From: CBDCUQ01 sp965222835
GTDB lineage: Bacteria > Pseudomonadota > Alphaproteobacteria > Rhizobiales > Hyphomicrobiaceae
Length of the DNA: 64,000 bases
Direction of reading: 5' to 3'
NCBI GenBank assembly: GCA_965222835.1
Contig: CBDCUQ010000003.1
Coordinates: 310,001-374,000 of the forward strand
This document shows positions 52,401 to 61,209 of the stretch, in pieces. The notes under the pieces are model-generated. The model ran no database searches. It was not told the origin of the DNA and saw only the letters and a list, made by a program, of their open reading frames with translations. The first letter of the stretch is position 1. The number at the start of each line of letters is the position of its first letter. A program made the position numbers and the translations under genes.

Positions 52401-52713
52401 AGGGTGGCTTCTATCTTATTCTCGCGCCCAAAGCACCCGGCGGGCAAAACCGGGCTTAATGGGCACTTTCTCACCAAGAAGAGGCAAGCCGGGAAGCGTT
52501 GATTCCACAAGAGCCTTGCATGTGCCCCGCCTCTGCCAAGCCAATTGTTGCTCTTGGCCGCCGGGTCGGGTAGAGCAACCCTGGTTGCGCGCCGGTGACG
52601 GGGCGGACCAGCGGGCGGTATTCCCGCCTGTGCTCCGAATTGCGGGGCGAACGGCCGGGTCGGCGGGACGGATCGACACCGCTCTGTTCCGGCTCAAAAA
52701 GCCGGCTTTGTGT
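52401..52713. other. Intergenic region upstream of tRNA-Thr
   Basis: 313 bp between the divergent TetR gene and tRNA gene. A short hairpin 'ccggctcaaaaagccgg' (52690-52706) stands just before the tRNA. No gene is recognised. Confidence 0.5.
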
Positions 52714-52788
<75 letters not shown>

Positions 52789-52905
52789 GTTTTCCTTGTA
52801 CTTATTCTGCTGTTAAGCGGAGCCTCTGTTTTCGATCCGTGACGTGTCAAGCTGAGGGCCCTGCGGCGCTTGTCATCCAGAAAGAGCGCGGCCGTGCCGC
52901 CGGAT

Positions 52906-53454
52906 CTAATGCTCCTCAATCAGCAGACGGGCTCGTGCAAGCCTTCGATATAATTCACGTCGCCGCTTGAGGGGCCACCAGTCGTAGAGGAACGTCTCTA
53001 TCGGTTTCCAATTGGCGACCCAGCCGACAATGATCAGACTCTCCTCGATGGCTCTGGTGATTGGACCGAGTTCCGTGCTGGCACGTACGACCTGGCTGGC
53101 GACGAGACATGCGAGGAGAACCGGCAAGCCGATTGAGAGATAGGTCCATCCCAACCGGAACAGCTCCCTCAGGTCTTGGTCTATCATTGCCGCGCGCTCG
53201 GTAAAGTAGTTTGAGATCGCGGTGTCCAGGCCGCGTTCGCGCGCTTTGCCAGCCTCATCCATTGGAAGGTGGACAACGATACAGAATGGTATCTTGGCCG
53301 GTAGTTCGCGCGCCCATCCTACGATGTAGGCTTCTGCATCATCATCAAGATCGCGCTCGTAAAACGGAGATGGATCGAGCGAGTTGAAGAGCTGCGTCAG
53401 CTCGCTAATTCGAACCTCGATCAATCCCTCGTGGTGACCCTCTTCACTCGCCAT
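52906..53454 (-). CDS. Membrane protein of unknown function
   Basis: 182 residues. A soluble N-terminal domain ('LIEVRISELTQLFNSLDPSP', 'FYERDLDDDAEAYIVGWARE', 'IPFCIVVHLPMDEAGKARER') is followed by an amphipathic part and two membrane helices, 'WTYLSIGLPVLLACLVASQV' and the region 'RAIEESLIIVGWVANWKPIE', and a basic C-terminus ('PLKRRRELYRRLARARLLIE'). The combination recurs in many proteobacteria as far as I recall, but has no known function. Single gene, convergent with tRNA-Thr. Confidence 0.78.
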   Translation of the reverse strand: MASEEGHHEGLIEVRISELTQLFNSLDPSPFYERDLDDDAEAYIVGWARELPAKIPFCIVVHLPMDEAGKARERGLDTAISNYFTERAAMIDQDLRELFRLGWTYLSIGLPVLLACLVASQVVRASTELGPITRAIEESLIIVGWVANWKPIETFLYDWWPLKRRRELYRRLARARLLIEEH

Positions 53455-53633
53455 CGGTTACTCCACGGGCAATAACCGTTTCGACCTTCCTGGATCAGCC
53501 AGCCCACACTATCTGGGACCAGGACCTGCAGGGGGGGCGTGTCTATGTGGGCTTGACGCCGGCTTGGGTTCGAAACCCATGCCTTTGGGCCCGCACAGGC
53601 CATTTCAGCAAGAAAAAGATGCTGAAGTGGATG

Positions 53634-54749
53634 CTATCTCCAGCGCCTAAGTTTCATTGCTTCGCGCACTCTGTCCTCAGCCATCGCGACGGCGGCCTGC
53701 CGCGGCAGGATGGACTTTGCCGCTGCCAGCTCCAGAACCGCCGCCGTATTCGTTCGTACTTTCTCGTCGATCGTGTCCATGGCTTGGGATTGAGTACCGC
53801 CCTGGTACTCGACCGCCGCACAAATCACGCCTCCTGCGTTTGAAATGAAATCAGGCACGCAGAGGATGCCACGCTTGTGCAGGGCCATCTCGGCCTGCGG
53901 CGTAATGCCAATGTTGGCGCCCTGAACGATCAACTTTGTGCGCACGTCAGCAACGTTGTCCTTGCGGATCACGTCTGGTTGCGCCGCAGGAATCCAAATT
54001 TCGCAGTCAATGCCAACGATTGCCTCGCGATCGAGTTTTTTTGCACGATTTATGTCCGTCACATGCCCCGCGTTATCTTTGATCTCTATGAGCTTGGCGA
54101 CGTCGAGCCCATCTGGATTGTGGACCGTCCCACGAGAATCGGCCGCTGCAACCAAAATTCCGCCCTTCTCGGCTAAGAACCTTGCTGCGTGTCTTCCGAC
54201 CGAACCGAAACCCTGAACGGCAACCCGCGCGCCGTTCAAGTCGAGCCCAATGTGATCTTTCGCAACATCAGCGGCGGCGGCAAGACCAAAGCCCGTCGCG
54301 CCAATCTCATCAAGGGGAATGCCACCCACAACGCGTGGCAATCCGACGGACCGCCCGATCTCGTCTTTGATCCAAGCCATTGCGGTTTCGTCGGTTCCCA
54401 TGTCGGGCCCTGCAATGTAGTCATCGATCGGGCCGATGGCGGACGCCATTGCTCGTATCAGCGGCTCCTTTTTCGTCAGATTCATTGCGGGATCGCCGAA
54501 TATCACCGACTTAGCGCCGCCATGAGGTAACCCAGCCGCGGCGTTCTTGAGCGTCATTGCGCGGGCTAAGCGAAAGCACTCCTCAAGCGATACATCCTTT
54601 CCAAGACGCATACCGCCGATCGAGGGGCCAGTGGCAACGTTGTCGACGACCAGAATGGCTTTCAGGCCTATCTCCGGCTTATAGATATGCAGAATCGATT
54701 TTGGCCCCAGATCGTCGCAGTATTGGAAGGCATCTTTTGTTTTTGCCAT
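53634..54749 (-). CDS. Glu/Leu/Phe/Val-type amino-acid dehydrogenase
   Basis: 371 residues. The catalytic region is 'ATGPSIGGMRLGKDVSLEEC' and 'NAAAGLPHGGAKSVIFGDPA', with the active-site Lys in 'GGAKS'; 'YIAGPDMGTDETAMAWIKDE' is also typical. The NAD-binding Rossmann part has 'GARVAVQGFGSVGRHAARFL' and 'QGANIGITPQAEMALHKRGI'. It converts an amino acid and water to the 2-oxoacid and ammonia with NAD(P). It lies 17 bases behind an E2 gene of a 2-oxoacid dehydrogenase complex, so it likely feeds that complex. Leucine, valine or phenylalanine are the likeliest substrates; the sequence does not decide. Confidence 0.9.
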   Translation of the reverse strand: MAKTKDAFQYCDDLGPKSILHIYKPEIGLKAILVVDNVATGPSIGGMRLGKDVSLEECFRLARAMTLKNAAAGLPHGGAKSVIFGDPAMNLTKKEPLIRAMASAIGPIDDYIAGPDMGTDETAMAWIKDEIGRSVGLPRVVGGIPLDEIGATGFGLAAAADVAKDHIGLDLNGARVAVQGFGSVGRHAARFLAEKGGILVAAADSRGTVHNPDGLDVAKLIEIKDNAGHVTDINRAKKLDREAIVGIDCEIWIPAAQPDVIRKDNVADVRTKLIVQGANIGITPQAEMALHKRGILCVPDFISNAGGVICAAVEYQGGTQSQAMDTIDEKVRTNTAAVLELAAAKSILPRQAAVAMAEDRVREAMKLRRWR

Positions 54750-54766
54750 GGGCCTGCTCGCCAGAG

Positions 54767-55876
54767 TTATGTTGGTTTTGTCAGATCCGCGATCGCGGCG
54801 TTCAGAAAACGTGCCGCTTCCACGCCCGTGATAATCCGATGGTCGAAACTCAGCGACAAAGGGATCTGCCGACGCACTTGGGGCTTGCCGCCAACAGCCA
54901 CGACGCGGGCGTCAACCCGTCCGGCGCCCACAATGGCAACCTGGGGAGGAACAACAACGAGCTGTGCGAACCGCCCACCAAACATGCCAAAATTGCTTAG
55001 CGTTATGGTCTGACCCGTAAGCGCCTCGCGGGGAATGGAGCGGGCGGCGACATCCTTCTTTATCGACTGCAACGCGCGCCGCAAATCTGCTTCGGCCCTA
55101 CTATCGGCACCGCGTATGACGGGAGCAAACAGACCTTCATCTGTCTCAACGGCGATACCCAGATCGACATGGCCATGATGGGTCCAGGTCTCCGTTTCTG
55201 CGTCAAACCAAGAGTTCAGAGACGGCGCGGCGCGGCAGCCGGCAATCATCGCGCGCACGAGCCGGATTGTGACGTCGGCCTTCTCCGGCCAATCGTCGAT
55301 GTCGGCCTCATCCGTAATGGTAGACCGCACGATCTGGTCGCCCGCACGGACCATGTTTTTCAGCATCGCCCGGCGGACACCGCGGACCCTTTCACCGGCG
55401 CCCGCAACCGCACCTTTTGCGGCCGCTTCGACGTCCTTCTTTGTAATTGAGCCAGCTGGCCCGGTTCCGCCAACAATGGAAAGGTCAACACCAAGTTCAT
55501 CTGCCAGCTTTCGCACTGCAGGGGCCGCCTTGACAGAGGTTCGCTTGGGCGCCGATTCCCCCTTCGCCCGCTTTGGCATACGACTGTGCTCTTCGGCGCG
55601 AGGTAGTTCACCCACCACTGTCGCCTGATCAGCAGCCGCCTCCGTGGCGAACTCCGCAAGCTTTGTTCCGACCTCCACAATGTCACCGGGCTGGCCGTAG
55701 ATCGCGGTGACACGCCCCGAAATTGGTGATCCTACCTCGACGACAGCCTTATCGGTTTCGACGGAAACAATTGGCTGATCAGCAACGACGCGGTCGCCGA
55801 CGCCGACGTGCCAGGCGACGATTTCTGCTTCACGCAGGCCTTCACCCAGATCGGGGAGTTTGAAGACTTCTGCCAT
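54767..55876 (-). CDS. 2-oxoacid dehydrogenase E2 (lipoyl acyltransferase)
   Basis: 369 residues from the ATG at 55876, which overlaps the E1 beta stop (TGATG). N-terminal lipoyl domain 'MAEVFKLPDLGEGLREAEIV' with the lipoylated Lys in 'VSVETDKAVVEVGSP'; a flexible linker; a peripheral-subunit-binding domain 'VRKLADELGVDLSIVGGTGP'; and the catalytic domain ending 'PLSLSFDHRIITGVEAARFL' with the usual His (DHR). It moves the acyl group from E1 to CoA. The set resembles branched-chain 2-oxoacid dehydrogenases more than pyruvate dehydrogenase, judging by its E1 alpha/beta form and neighbours. Confidence 0.93.
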   Translation of the reverse strand: MAEVFKLPDLGEGLREAEIVAWHVGVGDRVVADQPIVSVETDKAVVEVGSPISGRVTAIYGQPGDIVEVGTKLAEFATEAAADQATVVGELPRAEEHSRMPKRAKGESAPKRTSVKAAPAVRKLADELGVDLSIVGGTGPAGSITKKDVEAAAKGAVAGAGERVRGVRRAMLKNMVRAGDQIVRSTITDEADIDDWPEKADVTIRLVRAMIAGCRAAPSLNSWFDAETETWTHHGHVDLGIAVETDEGLFAPVIRGADSRAEADLRRALQSIKKDVAARSIPREALTGQTITLSNFGMFGGRFAQLVVVPPQVAIVGAGRVDARVVAVGGKPQVRRQIPLSLSFDHRIITGVEAARFLNAAIADLTKPT

Positions 55877-56895
55877 CAGGCGAACTCCATTGCGCGTCGT
55901 GCCGCCGCCAGCACTCTTTCCTGTGATGGCATGTAGTGGGGTTCCAGTCCTGGTAAGGGCATTACCGTATCCCATCCGGCAACACGCTCGATGGGAGCGA
56001 CGAGATGCATTAAGCCATCAGATGCAATGCGCGCTGCGATTTCAGCACCAAATCCACTTGTAAGCGGCGCTTCCTGTACGATGACACAGCGTCCGGTCTT
56101 TTCGACCGAGGAAAGAATTGTCTTGGCGTCGAATGGCTTTAGGGTTGCAACGTCGATCACGTCCGCTTCGATGCCGTCCTCTGACAAAGCCTCTGCCGCC
56201 GCCCGCGCTTCAACCAGCATTGCACCCCAACTGACGATTGTGAGATCGCCACCGGTTCGTACGACGTGGCAGCGGTCCAGCGGTATTGCTGCGCCATCGT
56301 CGGTCACAGCCTCGCGGGTCGCGCGATAAATGCGCTTGGGCTCGAGGAATACGACCGGATCGGGGTCACGGATGGCCGCCAACAACAGCCCGTATGCGTG
56401 CGCCGGCGAGGATGGGATCACCACCCGGATGCCCGGAACGTGCGCAAACATGGCCTCCATGCTTTCGGAGTGATGTTCGGGTGCATGAATTCCACCTCCG
56501 TAAGGCGCGCGTATCACCATGGGGCATGTGAGACGCCCCCGCGTTCGTGTCCGCATGCGGGACGCGTGATTGACCAATTGGTCGATCACTGGGTAGATGA
56601 ATCCCATAAATTGAATCTCGGCAACCGGGCGGAAGCCCATAGCAGACAAGCCTACCGGTAATCCGCCGATAAGTGCTTCGCTTAAGGGCGTGTCGCGCAC
56701 GCGGTCCTTATTGAAGCGTGCGATGAGGCCGTCTGTTGCGCGGAAAACGCCACCATCTATTCCGACGTCTTCACCCAACACAATGACGGTCTCGTCTTCG
56801 GACATGGCGCGTGCCAAGGCCGCATTGATGGCCTCGATCATTGTGAGCGTGCCTGTTGCCGACCCTTTCGTCCTCTTCCCTTTCCTTTTCTCCAT
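55876..56895 (-). CDS. 2-oxoacid dehydrogenase E1, beta subunit
   Basis: 339 residues, usual size. 'LTMIEAINAALARAMSEDET' and 'VIVLGEDVGIDGGVFRATDG' form the TPP-site strand and helix; 'RVRDTPLSEALIGGLPVGLS' and 'APYGGGIHAPEHHSESMEAM' follow, and the C-terminal transketolase domain starts near 'VSWGAMLVEARAAAEALSED'. It pairs with E1 alpha to decarboxylate a 2-oxoacid. The start lies 3 bases behind the E1 alpha stop. A short basic N-terminal tail ('MEKRKGKRTKGSATG') is unusual. Confidence 0.94.
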   Translation of the reverse strand: MEKRKGKRTKGSATGTLTMIEAINAALARAMSEDETVIVLGEDVGIDGGVFRATDGLIARFNKDRVRDTPLSEALIGGLPVGLSAMGFRPVAEIQFMGFIYPVIDQLVNHASRMRTRTRGRLTCPMVIRAPYGGGIHAPEHHSESMEAMFAHVPGIRVVIPSSPAHAYGLLLAAIRDPDPVVFLEPKRIYRATREAVTDDGAAIPLDRCHVVRTGGDLTIVSWGAMLVEARAAAEALSEDGIEADVIDVATLKPFDAKTILSSVEKTGRCVIVQEAPLTSGFGAEIAARIASDGLMHLVAPIERVAGWDTVMPLPGLEPHYMPSQERVLAAARRAMEFA

Positions 56896-56898
56896 CTC

Positions 56899-57963
56899 TC
56901 ACTCTCCCTTGACCAGCATTTCACGCTGGGGAAGAAGTGCTTCGGGCAGGTCTTCGTAAAGGTAGTCGAACATCGCCTCAGGAGATTCCGGCGGCTCTTC
57001 GAGATAGGCGTTGGCGGCGGCATCGATTTTCGCGGCGCAATCGGCAACCAGCGATTCTTCATCTCGCTTTGTCCAACCGTGAGCGTTGCTTAGGAAGATT
57101 CGCGTTCGCGCGAGCGGTTCATATTTCCATTGCTCACTGACGACTTTGTCATCGCGATAGCGGCTGGCATCATCGACGGTCGTATGATCACCCAAACGAT
57201 ATGTTAGTGCCTCCACCAATGTCGGACCGTTGCCGGATTTTGCTTTCTTGATTGCGTCGCCGACGACTTTTCGAACGGCAACGACATCATTGCCGTCCAC
57301 CTGACAACCTTCAAAGCCTGCAGCAATCGCTTTTTGTGCCAACGTCTCGGCTGCGGTTTGTTCTTTGCGAGGAACGGAAATTGCCCACTCGTTATTGTTG
57401 ACAACGAATACCACTGGCAGTTTCCAGGCGCCCGCAACATTCATGGCCTCATAGACGTCTCCTTTGGATGTTGCGCCATCACCGAAGATGGCAACCGCAA
57501 CATTCTTCTCGTTGCGAAGCTTGAAAGCTAATGCCGCGCCTGCTGCGTGAGATGAATGGCTCCCTACTGGGATGCAGACGGGAAAGTCGTGTTTTGGTCC
57601 GGTGAAATTGCTGCCGCGTTCATTCCCGCCCCAGTACATGAAAAGCTCTTTCGGCGTCACACCCCGCAGCATTTGTGCGCCATGTTCACGAAAGCTCGGG
57701 AGGAGCACGTCTTTTTGGGCCATGGCACTGGCGACGCCTACATTGACAGCCTCCTGTCCGAGACTGGAGGCATATGTCCCGAGCCGTCCGCTTCTTTGTA
57801 GCGCGATGGCCTTCGCATCGAATGTTCTCGTGAGGAGCATCCAACGGTAGAGCCCAACAACCGTGTCGCGATCGCGAGCGAACTTCGGCATATCGTTTAC
57901 CGCCTGCCCCTTTGCGTCGATATACTGAATGCGTTCAATGTCAAAATGAGCGACGGCGGTCAT
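56899..57963 (-). CDS. 2-oxoacid dehydrogenase E1, alpha subunit
   Basis: 354 residues. TPP/Mg motif: 'VAIFGDGATSKGDVYEAMNV' ... 'LPVVFVVNNNEWAISVPRKE'. Also typical are 'LGTYASSLGQEAVNVGVASA', the 'SFREHGAQMLRG' segment and the phosphorylation-loop region 'YRLGDHTTVDDASRYRDD'. The features fit the branched-chain or acetoin/pyruvate alpha-type E1; 'IQYIDAKGQAVND' at the N-terminus resembles branched-chain members. The ATG overlaps the upstream ligase stop (ATGA). No E3 gene is in the operon; a shared lipoamide dehydrogenase must serve. Confidence 0.94.
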   Translation of the reverse strand: MTAVAHFDIERIQYIDAKGQAVNDMPKFARDRDTVVGLYRWMLLTRTFDAKAIALQRSGRLGTYASSLGQEAVNVGVASAMAQKDVLLPSFREHGAQMLRGVTPKELFMYWGGNERGSNFTGPKHDFPVCIPVGSHSSHAAGAALAFKLRNEKNVAVAIFGDGATSKGDVYEAMNVAGAWKLPVVFVVNNNEWAISVPRKEQTAAETLAQKAIAAGFEGCQVDGNDVVAVRKVVGDAIKKAKSGNGPTLVEALTYRLGDHTTVDDASRYRDDKVVSEQWKYEPLARTRIFLSNAHGWTKRDEESLVADCAAKIDAAANAYLEEPPESPEAMFDYLYEDLPEALLPQREMLVKGE

Positions 57964-59654
57964 GCGCGTTCCCTTTCTGAGCGGGTCAGCTCCTCTGCCA
58001 TGCGCTCACGCATCACGTATTTCTGAACTTTGCCTGTGACTGTGGTGGGGAATTCTTCGACGAACTTGATAAACTTTGGGACTTTGAAGTGGGCGATTTG
58101 TCCTTTGCAGAATTCTTGAATCTCTTTAGTGCTTGCCGTCTCGCCTTTGCGAATCCTGATCCAGGCGGCGACCTGTTCACCGTACGTCGCGTCCGGCACG
58201 CCGAAGACCTCGACTTCGTCAATCTTCGGGTTTGTGTATAGAAATTCCTCGATCTCGCGCGGAAATATGTTCTCGCCACCGCGGATGATCATGTCCTTGA
58301 GACGGCCGACGATCCGGATGTAGCCGCTCTCATCCATGGTTGCGATGTCGCCGCTCTTAATCCAGTGGGCCGCATCGATTTCCTTTGCTGTGCGTTCTGG
58401 ATCGCCCCAATACTCACGCATCACGCAATACCCGCGCGTGCAGAGTTCGCCGGGAGCATTTGGCGGAACGATACGCCCATTTTCGCCGACAATTTTCACT
58501 TCGGTATGCGGCAGTACCCGCCCGACAGTCTCAATGCGCATCTCAATAGGATCGTCAACCAAGGTCTGCGTAGAAAGAGGGCCAGTTTCGGTCATTCCGT
58601 ACGCGATTGTGATCTCGCCGAGGTGCATCTTGTTTATGACCCGATGCATCAATTCAACCGGGCATGGCGCGCCGGCCATGATCCCGGTGCGAAGCGTATT
58701 GAGGTCGTAGTCAGCAAAATCTGGCTCATCGAGTGCACCTATGAACATCGTCGGCACGCCGTGCAGAGCCGTGCAGCGTTCCGCCTGGATGGTTTCCAGA
58801 ACAGCGTGCGCATCAAAGCTTGGCGATGGAAACACCATTGTTGCGCCCTGAGTTGCACATAAAAGGGTGCCGAGGACCATGCCGAAGCAGTGATACATGG
58901 GCACAGGAATGCAAAGCCGGTCATTGTGTGTGAAATGCATAACTTCGGCCGACAAACGCGCATTGTTGACAATGTTGTGGTGTGTCAGCGTCGCCGCTTT
59001 GGGTGTCCCCGTTGTGCCGCTTGTGAATTGAATATTTATCGGATCGTCGAAATCCAAGCCGGCACCAATTTCAGAGAGGCGTTTCACATCTTTGTTTCTG
59101 GGAAGAGTCGCTAGCGCTGAATATTTCAGAAAGCCCGGTGGGGCTTCATCTCCTAGCGTTATCGCGAGTCGGAGTTTGGGAAGCCGGGCCGCTCTAAGCT
59201 CGCCTGGTTTGCAGGTATCGAGTTCCGGTGCAAGCTTGCGCAGCATCGCGACATAGTCACTGGATTTGACCGTGGGCTCTGTGATGAGTGTATGACAGCC
59301 GACTTTGTTAAGGGCATATTCAAGTTCGGGAAGCCGGTAGGCGGGATTGACGTTGACAAGGATCAAGCCCGCATACGCTGTCGCGAATTGGACAACCACC
59401 CATTCACTGCGATTTGTAGAAAGCAGGCCGACGCGGTCACCGGGCTTGAGACCGAGCGCGACAAATGCCGCGGCCAGCCGCTTTGCTTTGTTCTGTAACC
59501 GGCTCCAGGTCCACCGGATTTCTTGGTGAGGCACAACCAAGGCTTCGCCATCGGGCCAGGTACCTGCCGCCTCGTCCAGAACGGCGCCAATCGCCAACCC
59601 CGACAGCGGGTTTGGACCGGTCGAATGGACGTAGCTCTGACGAAGCTCGGGCAT
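57960..59654 (-). CDS. AMP-binding acyl-CoA synthetase
   Basis: 564 residues from the ATG at 59654, where relatives begin ('MPELRQSYVHSTGPNPLSG'); ATGs at 59696 and 59711 are upstream options. Adenylation motifs are intact: 'INIQFTSGTTGTPKAATLTH', 'ITIAYGMTETGPLSTQTLVD', 'GYIRIVGRLKDMIIRGGENI' and the catalytic Lys in 'TTVTGKVQKYVMRERM'. It makes acyl-CoA from a free acid, ATP and CoA, with medium-chain or branched acids most likely. It leads an operon with the 2-oxoacid dehydrogenase genes, whose products are also acyl-CoAs. Confidence 0.93.
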   Translation of the reverse strand: MPELRQSYVHSTGPNPLSGLAIGAVLDEAAGTWPDGEALVVPHQEIRWTWSRLQNKAKRLAAAFVALGLKPGDRVGLLSTNRSEWVVVQFATAYAGLILVNVNPAYRLPELEYALNKVGCHTLITEPTVKSSDYVAMLRKLAPELDTCKPGELRAARLPKLRLAITLGDEAPPGFLKYSALATLPRNKDVKRLSEIGAGLDFDDPINIQFTSGTTGTPKAATLTHHNIVNNARLSAEVMHFTHNDRLCIPVPMYHCFGMVLGTLLCATQGATMVFPSPSFDAHAVLETIQAERCTALHGVPTMFIGALDEPDFADYDLNTLRTGIMAGAPCPVELMHRVINKMHLGEITIAYGMTETGPLSTQTLVDDPIEMRIETVGRVLPHTEVKIVGENGRIVPPNAPGELCTRGYCVMREYWGDPERTAKEIDAAHWIKSGDIATMDESGYIRIVGRLKDMIIRGGENIFPREIEEFLYTNPKIDEVEVFGVPDATYGEQVAAWIRIRKGETASTKEIQEFCKGQIAHFKVPKFIKFVEEFPTTVTGKVQKYVMRERMAEELTRSERERA

Positions 59655-59881
59655 TTCGGTCTCACCGCATCCCAAGGCATGATGAACACGCAACATTGAA
59701 ATGATCCGCATTCCAGACAACCTTAGCTTTGATCTATCTCAGATGGTGATTGCGTTTGCTGCCGATAATATCTGCCTCTGCCCCAAAAGGGGCCGGACCT
59801 GATAAACCTGGAAAGAGACACCAGGAATTGATGATCTAATTCGTATGCACCTTTCTGCGATGCCAACCTGGAGGGGTTGTC

Positions 59882-61207
59882 ATACTCAAAAGAACACTCA
59901 CTGCCCTACGGGCCGGCGCGTTGATTGTCGGCATCATTGTCGGCATCGGTATCTTCAAGGCGCCTTCGGTGGTTGCTCAGAACACAACGAGCGAAGGCGC
60001 CTTTCTTGCCTTGTGGCTGGTCGGAGGTGTGATCACCCTTGTGGGCGCACTCTGCTACGCGGAGCTGGGGGCGACGTATCCGAGCGTCGGAGGCGAATAC
60101 CACTTCTTACGCAAAGCTTATGGTCGAGAACCCGCGTTCATGTTCGCTTGGGGCCGCATGAGCGTTATGCAGTCCGGATCAATCGCCGCGGCAGCCTTTG
60201 TTTACGGCGACTACGCGGCGTTTCTTGTTCCCGCCGGCCCATACGGGTCGGCTCTTCACGCAGCACTAGCCGTCACGGCCCTTTCAGCGCTTCAGCTCCA
60301 CGGCACCGAGCAAAGTAGCCGGGCGCAACTCGCCCTGACCGTGGCGACTGTGGCGCTGGTCCTACTCGTTGCCGCCGTCGGACTTGCCGTCCCCACGAAG
60401 CCTGCACCACCATCGCCCCCGACAATGGAGGGTGCCGCGGGTCTGGCAATGGTCTTCATTTTGCTTACGTACGGCGGTTGGAGCGAGGCAGCTTACCTTT
60501 CAGGCGAGGTCCGCGATCCAAAGCGGGACATCCCCCGTGCTCTTGTCCTGGGGACCGTTCTGGTGACGGCGCTCTACCTGCTCGTCAATTATGCTTATTT
60601 GACTGCTTTAAGTTTCGAGGGGTTGAGGCGGTCGGACGTGGTTGCGACCGACGTCGTTGCCATTGCCGTTGGCGAGAAAAGTGCAGCCGTGATTGCCGGC
60701 GCTGTATGCATCGCCTCGCTCAGCACGCTCAACGCGACGATACTGACGGGCGCCCGCTCGATCTACGCGCTTGGCAGGAGCTTCACTCCCTTCGCCGTTC
60801 TCGGCAGATCAGATGTCCAAGGTCACTCGCCCCGCAACGCAATTCTTGTCCAGCTGGTGATTATACTCGGACTGCTCCTGTTCGGCGCACTCACTCGTAC
60901 TGGCTTCGAGTCGATGGTCGAGTACACGGCCCCGGTGTTCTGGACGTTCATGCTGCTCGTCGGAGCCTCTTTGTTTGTGTTTCGATGGCGCGACCCCGAC
61001 CGCGTGACCGCCTTCCGCGTGCCGCTCTATCCTTTGACGCCGCTCTTATTCTGCGCCACCTCCCTTTATCTTCTGTATTCAAGCCTTATGTACACCGGAT
61101 GGGGGGCGTTGATCGGAATGTGCATATTTGCGGCCGGCATACCGATTTACCGTCTCAGTAAGAGTGGACGGGCCGACCGCTGCCTCATGCGCTCTGGAGG
61201 TCACTGA
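59882..61207 (+). CDS. APC-family amino acid permease (start codon unusual)
   Basis: About 440 residues with twelve or so membrane helices. The start is odd. The conserved first helix needs the stretch 'LKRTLTALRAGALIVGIIVG' with 'IGIFKAPSVVAQ', which runs back to about 59885, but no ATG, GTG or TTG stands in frame there; the nearest stop is at 59837. A very good ribosome site (GGAGGGG, 59870-59876) lies 5 bases before an ATA at 59882, which I take as the start; a TTG at 59921 would cut helix 1. Later family marks: 'GALCYAELGATYPSVGGEYH' and 'AYLSGEVRDPKRDIPRALVL'. It would import amino acids. Confidence 0.8.
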   Translation: MLKRTLTALRAGALIVGIIVGIGIFKAPSVVAQNTTSEGAFLALWLVGGVITLVGALCYAELGATYPSVGGEYHFLRKAYGREPAFMFAWGRMSVMQSGSIAAAAFVYGDYAAFLVPAGPYGSALHAALAVTALSALQLHGTEQSSRAQLALTVATVALVLLVAAVGLAVPTKPAPPSPPTMEGAAGLAMVFILLTYGGWSEAAYLSGEVRDPKRDIPRALVLGTVLVTALYLLVNYAYLTALSFEGLRRSDVVATDVVAIAVGEKSAAVIAGAVCIASLSTLNATILTGARSIYALGRSFTPFAVLGRSDVQGHSPRNAILVQLVIILGLLLFGALTRTGFESMVEYTAPVFWTFMLLVGASLFVFRWRDPDRVTAFRVPLYPLTPLLFCATSLYLLYSSLMYTGWGALIGMCIFAAGIPIYRLSKSGRADRCLMRSGGH

Positions 61208-61209
61208 CC

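Noticed and set aside
53480..53600. A T-arm-like word ('gggttcgaaaccc') suggesting a tRNA or tmRNA
   Set aside because: No matching acceptor, D or anticodon arms could be drawn on either strand.
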